Assembly: GCA_016218155.1 (NCBI GenBank)
Contig: JACREQ010000107.1
Span: 1 to 64,000 of the forward strand
Length of the DNA stretch: 64,000 bases
From: Bacteroidia bacterium
GTDB taxonomy: Bacteria > Bacteroidota > Bacteroidia > Bacteroidales > GWA2-32-17
Reading direction: 5' to 3'
In this document: piece by piece, positions 6,779 through 15,759 of the stretch
How the letters are laid out: each line of letters begins with the position of its first letter
Numbering within the stretch: the stretch's first letter is position 1
Notes under the pieces: generated by a model
What the model saw: only the letters and a program-made list of their open reading frames with translations
Databases searched by the model: none
What the model was told of the DNA's origin: nothing
Translations under genes and position numbers: made by a program

Positions 6779-9142
6779 ATGAAATATTTATTCTTAATTA
6801 TTATTACTAGCCTATGCTTTGGTTTTTCATATGCACAAGATAAAGTTGAAGTAACAGGACAAATAAAAGATAACCAAACAAAAGGGGCATTAGAATTTTG
6901 CAATATTTCGGTACTGAATGCTAAAGATAGTTTGATCACAGGTACTGTAACAAATAATAAAGGATTTTTTTCTCTTTCACTTGATGGCGGTTACTATCGC
7001 TTTGTAATTAGTTACATTGGATACAATACCGACACTACAGCATTGATTGCTGTAACACAAAACAAATTTATAGGAGTTTTTAAACTTGTACCTAATGTAA
7101 ATACATTGAATGAAGTATCTGTTTCAGAAAGTTCAAGGGAAACTCAGGTTGACAGAGATGTACAAGTAGTTACCGACAAAATGAAATCCGGAACAGCAAA
7201 CACCAAAGAAGTACTAGACAAAATGACCGGAGTTGATTATGACAGATATAATAATTCTATTAAAGTAGACAATGACAGTAAGGTTATTATTCTTGTTGAT
7301 GGTATTGAAAAAGATCAGGAATATGTAAAGAATCTTTCACCCGATAGACTTAAGAAAGTTGAAGTAATTCGTGATCCGGGAGGCAGATATGCACTTGAAG
7401 GATATTCTGCAGTAATTAATATTATTCTTAAAAAAGATTATCAGGGAACTGAAATTTATGTTAGTGACAGATCAATGCTTGATCCTGATGCAATAAAACA
7501 GGAATATATTCCGGTTCAAAATAACATTTCTGCAACAGTAAATTATGTTTATAACAAAGTAAATATTTATGGAAAATATAACAATAGTTATAATAATTTC
7601 AACTTAAATTCTACCGGAATAAAAGAATATAATAACGGCTTAAAAATAGAGCGTGGTCCGATTTCAGATGAAGATATAAACACCAAAGTAAAACAGCAAT
7701 ACAATTATTACACTGTTGGTGCAGATTATTATATTAACCCAAAACATACTATCAGTATGGAAAGCATGTTAATGGCACAACCAATAAAACATAACACCAC
7801 TGAACAGAAAGACAAAGTTACATATAGCCTAAACGACAGTATTTACAATAGTTTTTATTCTGAATCAAAAAACAAAACTAATAATATAAACTCATACAGT
7901 TCACTTTTTTATGAGGGAAAATTAAATGAGAATAATGTTATAAATTCAAATTTCACTTTCTCAAATTATACCAATAACTATACAAATATTTATAAAGAAA
8001 ACATTGACTACATAAGAAACGAGGAAGGTAAAGATCACAAATACAGCACAAAATTTTATTTAGAATACTTGCATACATTTAAAAATAACACCAGCATTCA
8101 ATTCGGTTATGGTAATACATATGAAAATTTAAAAAGTAATTTTACAGTTGACACAACATTAAGTACATTTAAATATTCTGATTTCAGACATAAACTTTAT
8201 TCGTATTTCTCATGGCAAATAAGCAAAAAATTAAGTTTAAAATTTGGTGGTGTAGGTGAAACAAGTTCACCAGATGCAGGAGGTCAGAAAAACTCATATT
8301 TAATTTTTCAACCTTACATTGATTTAAAGTTTAATGCGTCTAAAATGGTAAATTTTAAAGCTAAATACAGAGCAAGTACCAATTATCCAAATATCAGCCA
8401 GACTAACCCATACACATATATGGTTGACATGCAAAGTATAAAAACCGGAAATCCCGGATTAAGACCTGAAGTAACAAATAAAGTTTCACTTCAAACTACC
8501 ATTTTGCAGGGACTAATAACAATAGAACCATATTATCATTTTTCGAATAATTACATTACAGAAATCGGGAAATTAAGATCAGACAGTATTTTTGAATACA
8601 ACTATAGCAATGCCGGATTCTATAAAAACTATGGAGTTGAAGCAAGCCTTACTATACCTTTTGGTAAAAGTGTCTTTTTACAATCAAGTTTTGACTTTTT
8701 TAATAGCAGCATAAAATATAGCAGTAAAACCAATAGTTTTAACGATTGGTCAATGACAAGTCAATTGATATATCAGAACCAAAAATCAAAAACTGTAGCA
8801 GGATTTCAGTTTCAAAACAATATGCGCAAATATATAACAGCCCAAGGATATAATAAAGGCGATAATGACTTCTGGATATTGTTTTTACAACAACCGTTTT
8901 TTAAAGATAAATTAACTGTAATGCTTTTGTACTTTACGCCTATTACGTGGGGAGTCGATTTTAATCAAGGAAGTTATATTAAAACCGATACATATACCGA
9001 AAGTAGATTTAATAATATTGACTTACTAAAAAACATAGTAATGCTCGAACTAAGCTACCGTTTTAATAAAGGAAAAACAATTAACAAAAAAGAAAAAGAG
9101 ATTGAAAAAATAAACGAAAAAAGTTCAAAAGGGTTTTTATAA
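6779..9142 (+). CDS. TonB-plug outer-membrane beta-barrel protein
   Basis: This 787-residue protein has a signal peptide (residues 1-19, ending SYAQ). A carboxypeptidase-regulatory-like Ig domain (about 23-105) has VTGQIKDNQTKGALEF and the typical ISYIGYNTDT segment. A plug-like domain follows (about 120-220, including LPDRLKKVEVIRDPGG-type sequence), then a long barrel of the OMP_b-brl_3 kind. Such proteins are TonB-receptor relatives of the outer membrane in Bacteroidota; the substrate is not evident. It lies 30 nt after the putative anti-sigma gene with no terminator between, so it is probably co-transcribed with the sigma factor. A strong hairpin terminator follows it. Confidence 0.85.
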   Translation: MKYLFLIIITSLCFGFSYAQDKVEVTGQIKDNQTKGALEFCNISVLNAKDSLITGTVTNNKGFFSLSLDGGYYRFVISYIGYNTDTTALIAVTQNKFIGVFKLVPNVNTLNEVSVSESSRETQVDRDVQVVTDKMKSGTANTKEVLDKMTGVDYDRYNNSIKVDNDSKVIILVDGIEKDQEYVKNLSPDRLKKVEVIRDPGGRYALEGYSAVINIILKKDYQGTEIYVSDRSMLDPDAIKQEYIPVQNNISATVNYVYNKVNIYGKYNNSYNNFNLNSTGIKEYNNGLKIERGPISDEDINTKVKQQYNYYTVGADYYINPKHTISMESMLMAQPIKHNTTEQKDKVTYSLNDSIYNSFYSESKNKTNNINSYSSLFYEGKLNENNVINSNFTFSNYTNNYTNIYKENIDYIRNEEGKDHKYSTKFYLEYLHTFKNNTSIQFGYGNTYENLKSNFTVDTTLSTFKYSDFRHKLYSYFSWQISKKLSLKFGGVGETSSPDAGGQKNSYLIFQPYIDLKFNASKMVNFKAKYRASTNYPNISQTNPYTYMVDMQSIKTGNPGLRPEVTNKVSLQTTILQGLITIEPYYHFSNNYITEIGKLRSDSIFEYNYSNAGFYKNYGVEASLTIPFGKSVFLQSSFDFFNSSIKYSSKTNSFNDWSMTSQLIYQNQKSKTVAGFQFQNNMRKYITAQGYNKGDNDFWILFLQQPFFKDKLTVMLLYFTPITWGVDFNQGSYIKTDTYTESRFNNIDLLKNIVMLELSYRFNKGKTINKKEKEIEKINEKSSKGFL

Positions 9143-9166
9143 TCTTTAGTGTTATTGATAACTTAG

Positions 9167-9197
9167 AAGTTCGGAATAATGCTTTTCCGAACTTTTT
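9167..9197 (+). terminator. Rho-independent terminator after the TonB-plug barrel gene
   Basis: A 10-bp perfect stem AAGTTCGGAA / TTCCGAACTT with an 8-nt loop is followed by a T-run. It closes the sigma/anti-sigma/barrel operon. Confidence 0.85.
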
Positions 9198-9263
9198 ATT
9201 TTATATTAAATGTCATTCATTGAAATATTTTTAGCATTCATTGAAAAAAACTTTGACTTCGTC

Positions 9264-9294
9264 TGTAACTTTTCAAAATATATGTTCGTCATAT
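9264..9294 (+). promoter_or_regulatory. Putative ECF sigma-dependent promoter of the small barrel gene
   Basis: TGTAACTTTTC starts at 9264 and CGTCATAT lies at 9287-9294, again with exactly 17 nt between TGTAAC and CGTC, as upstream of the sigma gene at 4922-4952. The -10 is 37 nt before the start codon. Because it lies beyond a terminator, this looks like a second, separately controlled unit of the same regulon. Confidence 0.7.
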
Positions 9295-9331
9295 GACAAA
9301 ATTAAACAAGAATAATTTAAATTTTTAGAAT

Positions 9332-10162
9332 ATGAAAAAGCTTACAGTAATTTTAGCAGCAGTCTTTTTAACAGTAGGAGCATTTGCTCAGGAGAAAAAA
9401 GACACAACAACTTTTAAGTTGGGAAGAAGTACAGTTATCATCATTTCAGATAAAGATGAATTAGTTAAAATTGAAGACAATGACACAACCATCACTTATG
9501 AAAACGATGATAATGATTCTATTAAAAGAAATAAATTTAATGGTCATTGGGGTGGCTTTGACATTGGTTTAAATGGATTTGTAACAAGAGATAATTCATT
9601 TTCATTAAATAGCTCAGATCAGTTTTTGAATCTTAATCAGGCAAAATCATGGAACTTCAGCCTAAATTTTGCTGAATTCAACATTGGTATTGTTAAAAAA
9701 TATGTAGGTTTAGTTACAGGTGCAGGCTTACAGTTTAACAATTATCGTTTCGATAAAAACATAACATTGGTTGGCGATTCAGCAAATTTAACATATTACA
9801 ATGACACAGTATTAAAATTCTCTAAAAATAAAATGGTTGTTACCTACCTTACAATTCCTTTGTTACTTGAGTTTCAATTACCTGTAAACAAGGGTCATGA
9901 CAATATACATTTCTCAGCAGGTGTAATAGGCGGACTTAGAATTGGCACACATACAAAACAGGTTTTTGATATAAACGGCAACACAAACAAAGAAAAACAA
10001 CGTGAAGATTTTCACCTATCTCCAATTACATATGCAATAACAGGTCGTATAGGATACAATGGAGTTAGTGCTTTTGTAAACTATAGTTTATCGTCTCTCC
10101 TCAAGAGTAATGAAGGTCCAGAGGTTTACCCTTGGTCAGCAGGACTTTCTTTCTCTTTCTAA
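9332..10162 (+). CDS. PorT-like outer-membrane beta-barrel protein
   Basis: This 276-residue protein has a clear signal peptide (residues 1-20, ending GAFAQ) and an acidic linker rich in Asp/Asn (about 40-70). The rest has alternating hydrophobic strands such as WGGFDIGLNGF, WNFSLNFAEFNIGI and a C-terminal SAGLSFSF that ends in Phe, as outer-membrane barrels do. It resembles the PorT/outer membrane beta-barrel group common in Bacteroidota. It has its own terminator and an upstream promoter that matches the ECF sigma gene's promoter, suggesting it is an envelope-response output. No substrate or enzymatic role can be read. Confidence 0.8.
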   Translation: MKKLTVILAAVFLTVGAFAQEKKDTTTFKLGRSTVIIISDKDELVKIEDNDTTITYENDDNDSIKRNKFNGHWGGFDIGLNGFVTRDNSFSLNSSDQFLNLNQAKSWNFSLNFAEFNIGIVKKYVGLVTGAGLQFNNYRFDKNITLVGDSANLTYYNDTVLKFSKNKMVVTYLTIPLLLEFQLPVNKGHDNIHFSAGVIGGLRIGTHTKQVFDINGNTNKEKQREDFHLSPITYAITGRIGYNGVSAFVNYSLSSLLKSNEGPEVYPWSAGLSFSF

Positions 10163-10188
10163 TATATATCACTTTTTAACAGAGGAAG

Positions 10189-10217
10189 CCGTCGGTATTA
10201 GTATCGACGGTTTTTTT
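10189..10217 (+). terminator. Rho-independent terminator after the small barrel gene
   Basis: The stem CCGTCG / CGACGG around a 10-nt loop is followed by seven T residues, 27 nt after the stop codon. Confidence 0.85.
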
Positions 10218-10238
10218 ATTATAATCATTACAGATTTC

Positions 10239-10255
10239 AAAACCTGTTAGGTTTT
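10239..10255. repeat. Short palindrome AAAACCT-GTT-AGGTTTT
   Basis: A perfect 7-bp inverted repeat with a 3-nt loop lies in the 247-nt gap between the small barrel gene and the LiaF-like gene. Similar AAACCTGTTAGGTTT palindromes are, from general knowledge, frequent intergenic repeats in Bacteroidota genomes. It lacks a long T-run and follows a better terminator, so I treat it as a dispersed repeat remnant. Confidence 0.45.
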
Positions 10256-10409
10256 ACCAACTTGGCATGTTGCTCAGATTGCAGAATTTTTAACCCCCTT
10301 TTTTATTTACTCATCGGGAAATTGATTCTTTTTGAAGATTAGCACTTTCTATACTTTTATAATGAATGTAAGTTTGACTCATCAAATAAATCAATAAAAA
10401 TTTACAATT

Positions 10410-11153
10410 ATGGAAACAACAACTTATTTTTGTTCAAAACAAAAACGAATGAAAAAAATAATCATAGGAGTTATAATATTAGCTGCCGGATTAATATTAC
10501 TAGGATTTAACACCGGCATTCTTGACCCAACATATAAACATTTAATCTTTTCTTGGCCACTATTATTAATAGCACTTGGGTTAGCTAATTTTTTTGAACG
10601 ATCATCATTTTGGGCAGGAGTTATTTTAACTTCAATAGGGGTTTTCTTTTTTCTTCCCAGATTAGTCGAATTCCATTTTAATTTTATTCATCTTTTTTGG
10701 CCATTCCTGCTTATTTTAATTGGAATAATAATGATTTTAAAACGAGTTTTCTTTCGTTCATTTTCTCACCATCACGGTCATATAAGATCTGGAAGTAAGC
10801 TTGATGAAGGTATAATTGATGAATCAAATGTATTTGGAAGCAGCAACAGAATTATTCAACCATGTAATTTTAAAGGTGGTAAAATTTCAAATGTTTTTGC
10901 TGGTTCAAAAATCGACCTTACAAAAACTACTCTTTCAGATACTGAAAACTACCTTGAAATTGCATGTGTATTTGGTGGAGTAGAAGTAATAGTTCCTTCA
11001 AACTGGAAAGTGCAGATTCAGGTTTCATCAATAATGGGAGCATTTTCTGACAAAAGATTTGCAAACAACAATCAGGTAATTGATAATAGCAAAACATTAA
11101 TAATTAAAGGAAGTGTTGTTTTTGGCGGGGGCGAAATAAAGTCATTTAATTAA
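10410..11153 (+). CDS. LiaF-like membrane protein (DUF5668 type)
   Basis: This 247-residue protein has four hydrophobic helices in its first half (about residues 15-115, with alternating LLLIALGLANFF and FLLILIGIIMIL segments). These resemble the LiaI/LiaF-like transmembrane region. The soluble C-terminal half (KISNVFAGSKIDLT, VFGGVEVIVPSNWKVQIQ, VFGGGEIKSFN) is like the LiaF C-terminal beta-helix domain. In Firmicutes LiaF restrains the LiaSR system; here the next two genes are a LytS-type kinase and LytTR regulator, so a similar modulatory role is plausible but inferred. An alternative start at the internal Met at 10449 (MKKIIIGV) would fit the family N-terminus equally well. Confidence 0.8.
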   Translation: METTTYFCSKQKRMKKIIIGVIILAAGLILLGFNTGILDPTYKHLIFSWPLLLIALGLANFFERSSFWAGVILTSIGVFFFLPRLVEFHFNFIHLFWPFLLILIGIIMILKRVFFRSFSHHHGHIRSGSKLDEGIIDESNVFGSSNRIIQPCNFKGGKISNVFAGSKIDLTKTTLSDTENYLEIACVFGGVEVIVPSNWKVQIQVSSIMGAFSDKRFANNNQVIDNSKTLIIKGSVVFGGGEIKSFN

Positions 11154-11159
11154 ACATTA

Positions 11160-12212
11160 ATGAACCATCCCTTTTTTAAAAGCCTTCAACATTTTTTAAT
11201 ATATTCAGGGGCATGGATAATAGTAACAGTTATCCATGCCGCTGTTTTATTATTTTTTTATAATATCTCCATTAGTTATTCTATTATTGATGGATTAATT
11301 TTCAATACCCTTTTTGCACTTTTCGGTTTATCATTATGGTATATTGTTGCCCATTCGCGTTACAATAAATCGCCAATGTTAAATGGTTTTATTACTCATA
11401 TAACTTCAGCAGCATTTCTCTTATTAATATGGATTTCACTTGGAGATTTTATTCTTTCATTGTTTTCAGGAAACAATACTAACTACGACAAATTTCTATC
11501 TACGGCATTACCATGGAGAATAATAAGCGGTATTTTTTATTACTCAATTCTAATTTTAATATACTATATTATAAATTATTATAACGCTTTGCAGGAACGT
11601 TCAATTCGTGAAGCCAGGTTAAACGAAATTATCCGCACTACAGAATTAGATCTTTTAAAATCACAGATTAATCCACATTTTTTATTTAACTCACTTAATT
11701 CCATAAGTTCGCTAACTATTACAAATCCGGCAAAAGCACAGGAAATGATAATTAAATTATCCGATTTTTTAAGATATACGATCTCACAGGATTCGGGTAG
11801 TTTAGTTTCATTAAAAGAAGAAATTGAAAACGCAAAACGATATCTTGAAATAGAACAAATAAGATTTGGAAACAAACTACAACATATATTTAATATTTCC
11901 GACAAATGTTTTCAAAAACTGGTTCCTGCAATGATTCTACAACCATTATACGAGAACGCTGTAAAACACGGAGTTTATGAAAGCACTGAAGAAATTTTAA
12001 TCAAAACAAAATGTACATCAGAGAAAAATGTACTGAAAATAGAAATAACAAATAATTTTGATCCTGAAGCTAAGTCGAGGCAAGGAACCGGATTAGGAAT
12101 TAAAAATATAAGTGAACGACTAAAACTTATGTTTCAACAAAATAATTTATTAAATATTAACAAAGAGCATAATTTGTTTGCTGTTGAATTACAAATACCT
12201 CAAAAATCTTAA
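11160..12212 (+). CDS. LytS-type sensor histidine kinase
   Basis: This 350-residue protein has four N-terminal membrane helices (about residues 12-140). The His_kinase domain (PF06580 type) contains the phosphoacceptor motif LLKSQINPHFLFNSLN, with the His near residue 173. The C-terminal ATPase has the N-box ILQPLYENAVKHG and the G-box GTGLGIKNISERL. It starts 6 nt after the LiaF-like gene, and its stop is 1 nt before the LytTR regulator start, so the three form an operon. The stimulus is unknown; envelope stress is a reasonable guess from the LiaF-like partner. Confidence 0.92.
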   Translation: MNHPFFKSLQHFLIYSGAWIIVTVIHAAVLLFFYNISISYSIIDGLIFNTLFALFGLSLWYIVAHSRYNKSPMLNGFITHITSAAFLLLIWISLGDFILSLFSGNNTNYDKFLSTALPWRIISGIFYYSILILIYYIINYYNALQERSIREARLNEIIRTTELDLLKSQINPHFLFNSLNSISSLTITNPAKAQEMIIKLSDFLRYTISQDSGSLVSLKEEIENAKRYLEIEQIRFGNKLQHIFNISDKCFQKLVPAMILQPLYENAVKHGVYESTEEILIKTKCTSEKNVLKIEITNNFDPEAKSRQGTGLGIKNISERLKLMFQQNNLLNINKEHNLFAVELQIPQKS

Positions 12213-12213
12213 T

Positions 12214-12963
12214 ATGGAAATAAGAGCAATAATAATTGAAGATGAAAAACCGGCAACAGAACTGTTGTTACATTATTTAAAAACATTTTCCAATATTATA
12301 ATTTGCGGAACTTTTTCTGATGGTTTTAGCGGGTTAAAAGCTATTAATGAACTTAAACCACAATTGGTTTTTCTAGATATTCAAATGCCAAAACTTACGG
12401 GAATTGAAATCTTAGAGTTATTAGATCACAAACCTGCAATAATTTTCACAACAGCATACGATCAATATGCTGTAAAAGCTTTTGAGGCTAATGCTATTGA
12501 TTATTTACTTAAACCTTTTAGTTCAGATCGTTTTACTACAGCTGTAAACAAAGCTGTTGAGAAAATATATCAGAACCAGAATTCACAGCAAGCTATTAGC
12601 TCAGTAATTACTGCGTTGGAACCACATCAAACAAAAATGGAACGAATTGCCGTAAGAGCAGGTTCCAAAATTCAGGTAATTCCTGTTGAAGATATTTTAT
12701 ATTTTGAAGCAGATGGTGATTATGTGAAAATGCATACAAAATCAGGAAATTATCTGAAAGAAAAAACAATGAAATATCTTGAGAATCATCTGGATTCTTC
12801 AAAGTTTATTAGAATTCACAGAACTTATATTGCAAATGTTGATACTATACAAAGAGTTGAATACTACGACAAAGAAAACCATGTTGCTGTTTTAAGTAAT
12901 AACGAAAAACTAAAAATTAGCAGCTCTGGTTATAAGCTTCTAAAAAGTGCAATAAACTTATAG
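12214..12963 (+). CDS. LytTR-family response regulator
   Basis: This 249-residue protein starts at the ATG at 12214 (MEIRAIIIEDEKPATE), one base after the kinase stop; a longer frame opening at 12178 runs inside the kinase gene and is not credible. The receiver domain (about residues 1-118) has the acidic pair in IIEDEKP, the phosphoacceptor Asp in VFLDIQMP and the Lys in YLLKPF. The C-terminal LytTR DNA-binding domain (about 145-245) shows EDILYFEADGDYVKMHT and RIHRTYIAN. It is the cognate regulator of the adjacent LytS-type kinase. The binding sites cannot be defined from this window. Confidence 0.93.
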   Translation: MEIRAIIIEDEKPATELLLHYLKTFSNIIICGTFSDGFSGLKAINELKPQLVFLDIQMPKLTGIEILELLDHKPAIIFTTAYDQYAVKAFEANAIDYLLKPFSSDRFTTAVNKAVEKIYQNQNSQQAISSVITALEPHQTKMERIAVRAGSKIQVIPVEDILYFEADGDYVKMHTKSGNYLKEKTMKYLENHLDSSKFIRIHRTYIANVDTIQRVEYYDKENHVAVLSNNEKLKISSSGYKLLKSAINL

Positions 12964-13129
12964 CATTCGAGTTCTTTCGCCTCAAAGACACAACTATTCT
13001 CTTAACGAAGTGAATAAATAAATTAAAATTTTAAATAGACCACGCTTTAAATATTAATTAGTTAGTGATATTTTGTGCTTTCGAGATTTAGTGGCTAAAA
13101 AATACTTATCTTAGCTAAAAAAACATATA

Positions 13130-13432
13130 ATGCTTAAACATATAATAATGTTCAAAATAAAAGAATCTGCGAATAAATCTGAGCATTTAAAAAATATTGA
13201 AATTGTTAAAGAAAAACTTGAAAATCTAAAATCACATATTCCTGAAATTAAAAAATTAGAAGTTGGAATCAATGTTGTTGAAGTTGCCTGGGCATTTGAT
13301 TTGGTTTTAACAATTGATTTTGAAAATCTGGCTGCATTTGAGATTTATAAAACTCACCCTGCTCATCAGGCGTTTATTGAGTTTAACAAACAATTTTCAG
13401 TTGCAAAGGCTGCTGTAGATTATATTATATAA
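13130..13432 (+). CDS. Dabb family (stress-responsive A/B barrel) protein
   Basis: This 100-residue protein starts MLKHIIMFKIKE, the canonical first strand of the dimeric alpha/beta-barrel (Dabb) family. It has the later segments EVGINVVEVAWAFDLVLTIDF and YKTHPAHQAFIEF that complete the fold. Family members are small cytoplasmic proteins of mostly unknown biochemical role. It is preceded by a 166-nt gap with decayed repeat-like sequence and followed by manA 50 nt later. Family assignment is good; function is not known. Confidence 0.85.
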   Translation: MLKHIIMFKIKESANKSEHLKNIEIVKEKLENLKSHIPEIKKLEVGINVVEVAWAFDLVLTIDFENLAAFEIYKTHPAHQAFIEFNKQFSVAKAAVDYII

Positions 13433-13482
13433 TTCACTATTTTTAAATCCTTATTCGTAAATACTAAATCCTAAATCGAATC

Positions 13483-14454
13483 ATGCTTTATCCTTTAAAG
13501 TTTACTCCTATTTTCAAAGATAAAATCTGGGGTGGTAACAAAATAAAATCTATTTTAAATAAAGACTTTGGCAATATACCAAACTGTGGCGAATCATGGG
13601 AAATATCAGGCGTTAATGGTGACGAATCAATTGTTGCAAACGGCTTTCTTGAAGGAAATACTTTATCAGAATTAATAGAGATTTACATGTCTGATTTAGT
13701 TGGCGAAAAAGTTTATGAAAAATATGGATTGGAATTTCCATTACTTATAAAATTTATTGATGCTAACGATGTACTTTCTATCCAGGTTCACCCAGATGAT
13801 AAACTTGCACAGGAAAGACACGAAGCATTTGGCAAAACAGAAATGTGGTATGTTATTCAAGCAGATAATGGCTCTGAACTTATTTCAGGATTTGATAAAA
13901 CAATTGACAAAGAAATTTATTTAAAACATCTTGAAGAAAAAACTTTAAAAAGCATTCTTAATGTTGAAAAAGTAAAAGCTGGTGATGTGTTTTTTATTCC
14001 TGCCGGAAAAGTTCATGCGATTGGCTCTGGAATATTGTTAGCAGAAATACAACAAACATCTGATGTTACCTATAGAATATACGATTGGGACAGACTTGAC
14101 GATAAAGGAAATCCACGCGAGCTACATACCGAACTTGCCCTCGATGCAATAAATTTTGAAGGCAAAGAAGAATTTCGCCGAGAATTTAAACCAATTCGTA
14201 ACGATTCATTAACTCTTGCAAGCTGCGAATATTTTACAACAAACATTATTGAGTTTGATAAACCTTTACAAAAGGATTATTTGGATATTGACTCATTTGT
14301 TATTTATATGTGCATTGAAGGAAATGTTGATATTTGTTATGAAGACAAATCCGAATCACTAAAAACGGGCGAAACAATATTAATTCCTGCAGAATTAAAA
14401 GAGTTAACATTAAAACCAAAAGGAAATTCGAAGATTTTGGAGGTATATATTTAA
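13483..14454 (+). CDS. manA: Mannose-6-phosphate isomerase, class I
   Basis: The enzyme interconverts mannose 6-phosphate and fructose 6-phosphate, feeding GDP-mannose synthesis or mannose catabolism. The 323-residue protein is of the short class I type common in Bacteroidota and Firmicutes. It begins with LKFTPIFKDKIWGG, has the zinc-ligand region LSIQVHPDD (about residues 105-113) and EMWYVI (about 122-127), and an active-site stretch IPAGKVHAIGSGILLAEIQQTSDVTYRIYDWDR split over about 170-205. The C-terminal cupin part is present. It stands alone between unrelated genes. Confidence 0.92.
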   Translation: MLYPLKFTPIFKDKIWGGNKIKSILNKDFGNIPNCGESWEISGVNGDESIVANGFLEGNTLSELIEIYMSDLVGEKVYEKYGLEFPLLIKFIDANDVLSIQVHPDDKLAQERHEAFGKTEMWYVIQADNGSELISGFDKTIDKEIYLKHLEEKTLKSILNVEKVKAGDVFFIPAGKVHAIGSGILLAEIQQTSDVTYRIYDWDRLDDKGNPRELHTELALDAINFEGKEEFRREFKPIRNDSLTLASCEYFTTNIIEFDKPLQKDYLDIDSFVIYMCIEGNVDICYEDKSESLKTGETILIPAELKELTLKPKGNSKILEVYI

Positions 14455-14482
14455 AAATAAAACACGTTATTATTAATAATTT

Positions 14483-14992
14483 ATGAATATTGAAGTTCCT
14501 GTCAATAAAAAAACAATCCCTATTTCACTAATAACTGGTCTTTTATCGCTTGTTATAATTAGTTTTATTATTAAAGAATATTCACAACATGGCATTTCTC
14601 TTTTCTTCATTGTTATATTAATAATACTTACTATATATTTTATCGCTTATACATTTATTGCTTTTTTAGAATTTATAAAAACTCAGTTTGATAAGAATGC
14701 ATTATTAAAGGTTTCAAACATTGGCATCAATGATAATTTAAGTATTTTTTCATGTGGGACAATATTTTGGGATGATATTACAACAATAGAGATAAAAAAA
14801 GAATTTAATATTGAAGTTATAATTATAAAATTAACTAACAATGATAAGTATTTAGCGAATAAAAATATTATACAAAGATATATATTGAAAAAATGGATTA
14901 AAAAATGGGGAACTCCCATAATTATTTCTGAGAGAAAAATTAGTTGTAATATTCAAGAATTAAAACAAATATTTTTAAAACACTTTTTATAA
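14483..14992 (+). CDS. STM3941-like membrane protein of unknown function
   Basis: This 169-residue protein has two closely spaced membrane helices (about residues 14-31 and 36-62). A soluble part follows with NIGINDNLSIFSCGTIFWDDITTIEI, a pattern like the STM3941 family, where a Gly-Ile-x-Asp turn and a Trp-x-Asp-Ile motif recur. It is 28 nt after manA and 92 nt before engB on the same strand. Function is unknown for the family. The high Ile/Asn/Lys content is ordinary for this AT-rich genome. Confidence 0.65.
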   Translation: MNIEVPVNKKTIPISLITGLLSLVIISFIIKEYSQHGISLFFIVILIILTIYFIAYTFIAFLEFIKTQFDKNALLKVSNIGINDNLSIFSCGTIFWDDITTIEIKKEFNIEVIIIKLTNNDKYLANKNIIQRYILKKWIKKWGTPIIISERKISCNIQELKQIFLKHFL

Positions 14993-15084
14993 AACTGATT
15001 CTGCAATAAGCCTTTTTGCTTTCCCCTTAAAAATGCGTTAATTTGTATCTCCTTAAAAATATAAGGAACACCAATTTTTAATTT

Positions 15085-15699
15085 ATGATTATCACCTCTG
15101 CCGAATTTGTTAAAAGTAGTCCTTCACTTGAACTTTGTCCAAAAACCACTGCTCCCGAATTTGCTTTTATAGGCAGATCTAATGTAGGTAAATCATCATT
15201 AATAAATATGCTGGTTAATAGAACCAGTCTGGCAAAAACAGCAGTAAAACCCGGGAAAACCAGATTAATAAATCATTTTTTAATAAATAAATACTGGTAT
15301 CTGGTAGATTTGCCAGGTTACGGATATGCCTCTGCATCAAAAAAGGAAATTGCAAAATGGGGTAAATTTATTGACGATTATCTTGCAAAAAGAACAAACC
15401 TTGCTTGCCTTTTTGTATTAGTAGATTCAAGGTTAGAGCCACAAAAAATTGATATGGAGTTTATTAACAATTTAGGTTTTCTGGGGATTCCATTTGTAAT
15501 AATTTCGACAAAAACAGATAAAATCACAAAGCTGAATGTTGAAAAACATATTAAGCAATTAAAAAAAGAGCTCAACGAAACATGGGAAGAGTTACCAACA
15601 CATTTTCTTTCATCTTCAAAAACAGCAGTTGGTCGTGACGAAATCCTTGGTCTGATTGAGAAAACCAACGGTGAATGGAATTTTGATAAAAACATTTGA
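15085..15699 (+). CDS. engB: Ribosome biogenesis GTP-binding protein EngB (YihA/YsxC)
   Basis: This 204-residue GTPase has the complete G-motif set: G1 GRSNVGKSS (about residues 29-37), the switch region with KPGKTR, G3 DLPGYGYA (about 76-83) and G4 STKTDK (about 144-149). YsxC-type proteins act in assembly of the large ribosomal subunit. The length and single G-domain fit the family. The start MIITSAEFVKSSPS agrees with relatives. It ends about 60 nt before prs. Confidence 0.94.
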   Translation: MIITSAEFVKSSPSLELCPKTTAPEFAFIGRSNVGKSSLINMLVNRTSLAKTAVKPGKTRLINHFLINKYWYLVDLPGYGYASASKKEIAKWGKFIDDYLAKRTNLACLFVLVDSRLEPQKIDMEFINNLGFLGIPFVIISTKTDKITKLNVEKHIKQLKKELNETWEELPTHFLSSSKTAVGRDEILGLIEKTNGEWNFDKNI

Positions 15700-15727
15700 T
15701 TTAAAAAATCAACCTCGTTTTTTTTAT

Positions 15728-15735
15728 TATTTTTG
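15728..15735 (+). promoter_or_regulatory. Bacteroidota-type -7 box before prs
   Basis: TATTTTTG matches the TAnnTTTG consensus of the Bacteroidota housekeeping sigma and lies 25 nt before the preferred prs ATG at 15760. No convincing -33 TTTG lies at the usual spacing, so the call is tentative. If true, it rules out the earlier start at 15733. Confidence 0.4.
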
Positions 15736-15759
15736 CCAAACTCCTCTAAAAATTTAAAT

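Noticed and set aside
12178-12213. Earlier start of the LytTR regulator inside the kinase gene
   Set aside because: It would overlap the kinase 3' end by 35 nt with non-family residues; the ATG at 12214 follows the kinase stop and begins the receiver domain.
12964-13129. Possible small RNA in the gap before the Dabb gene
   Set aside because: Contains only repeat-like words (for example GCCTCAAAGACACAA and TTTCGAGATTTAGTGGC) and no stable fold or terminator.
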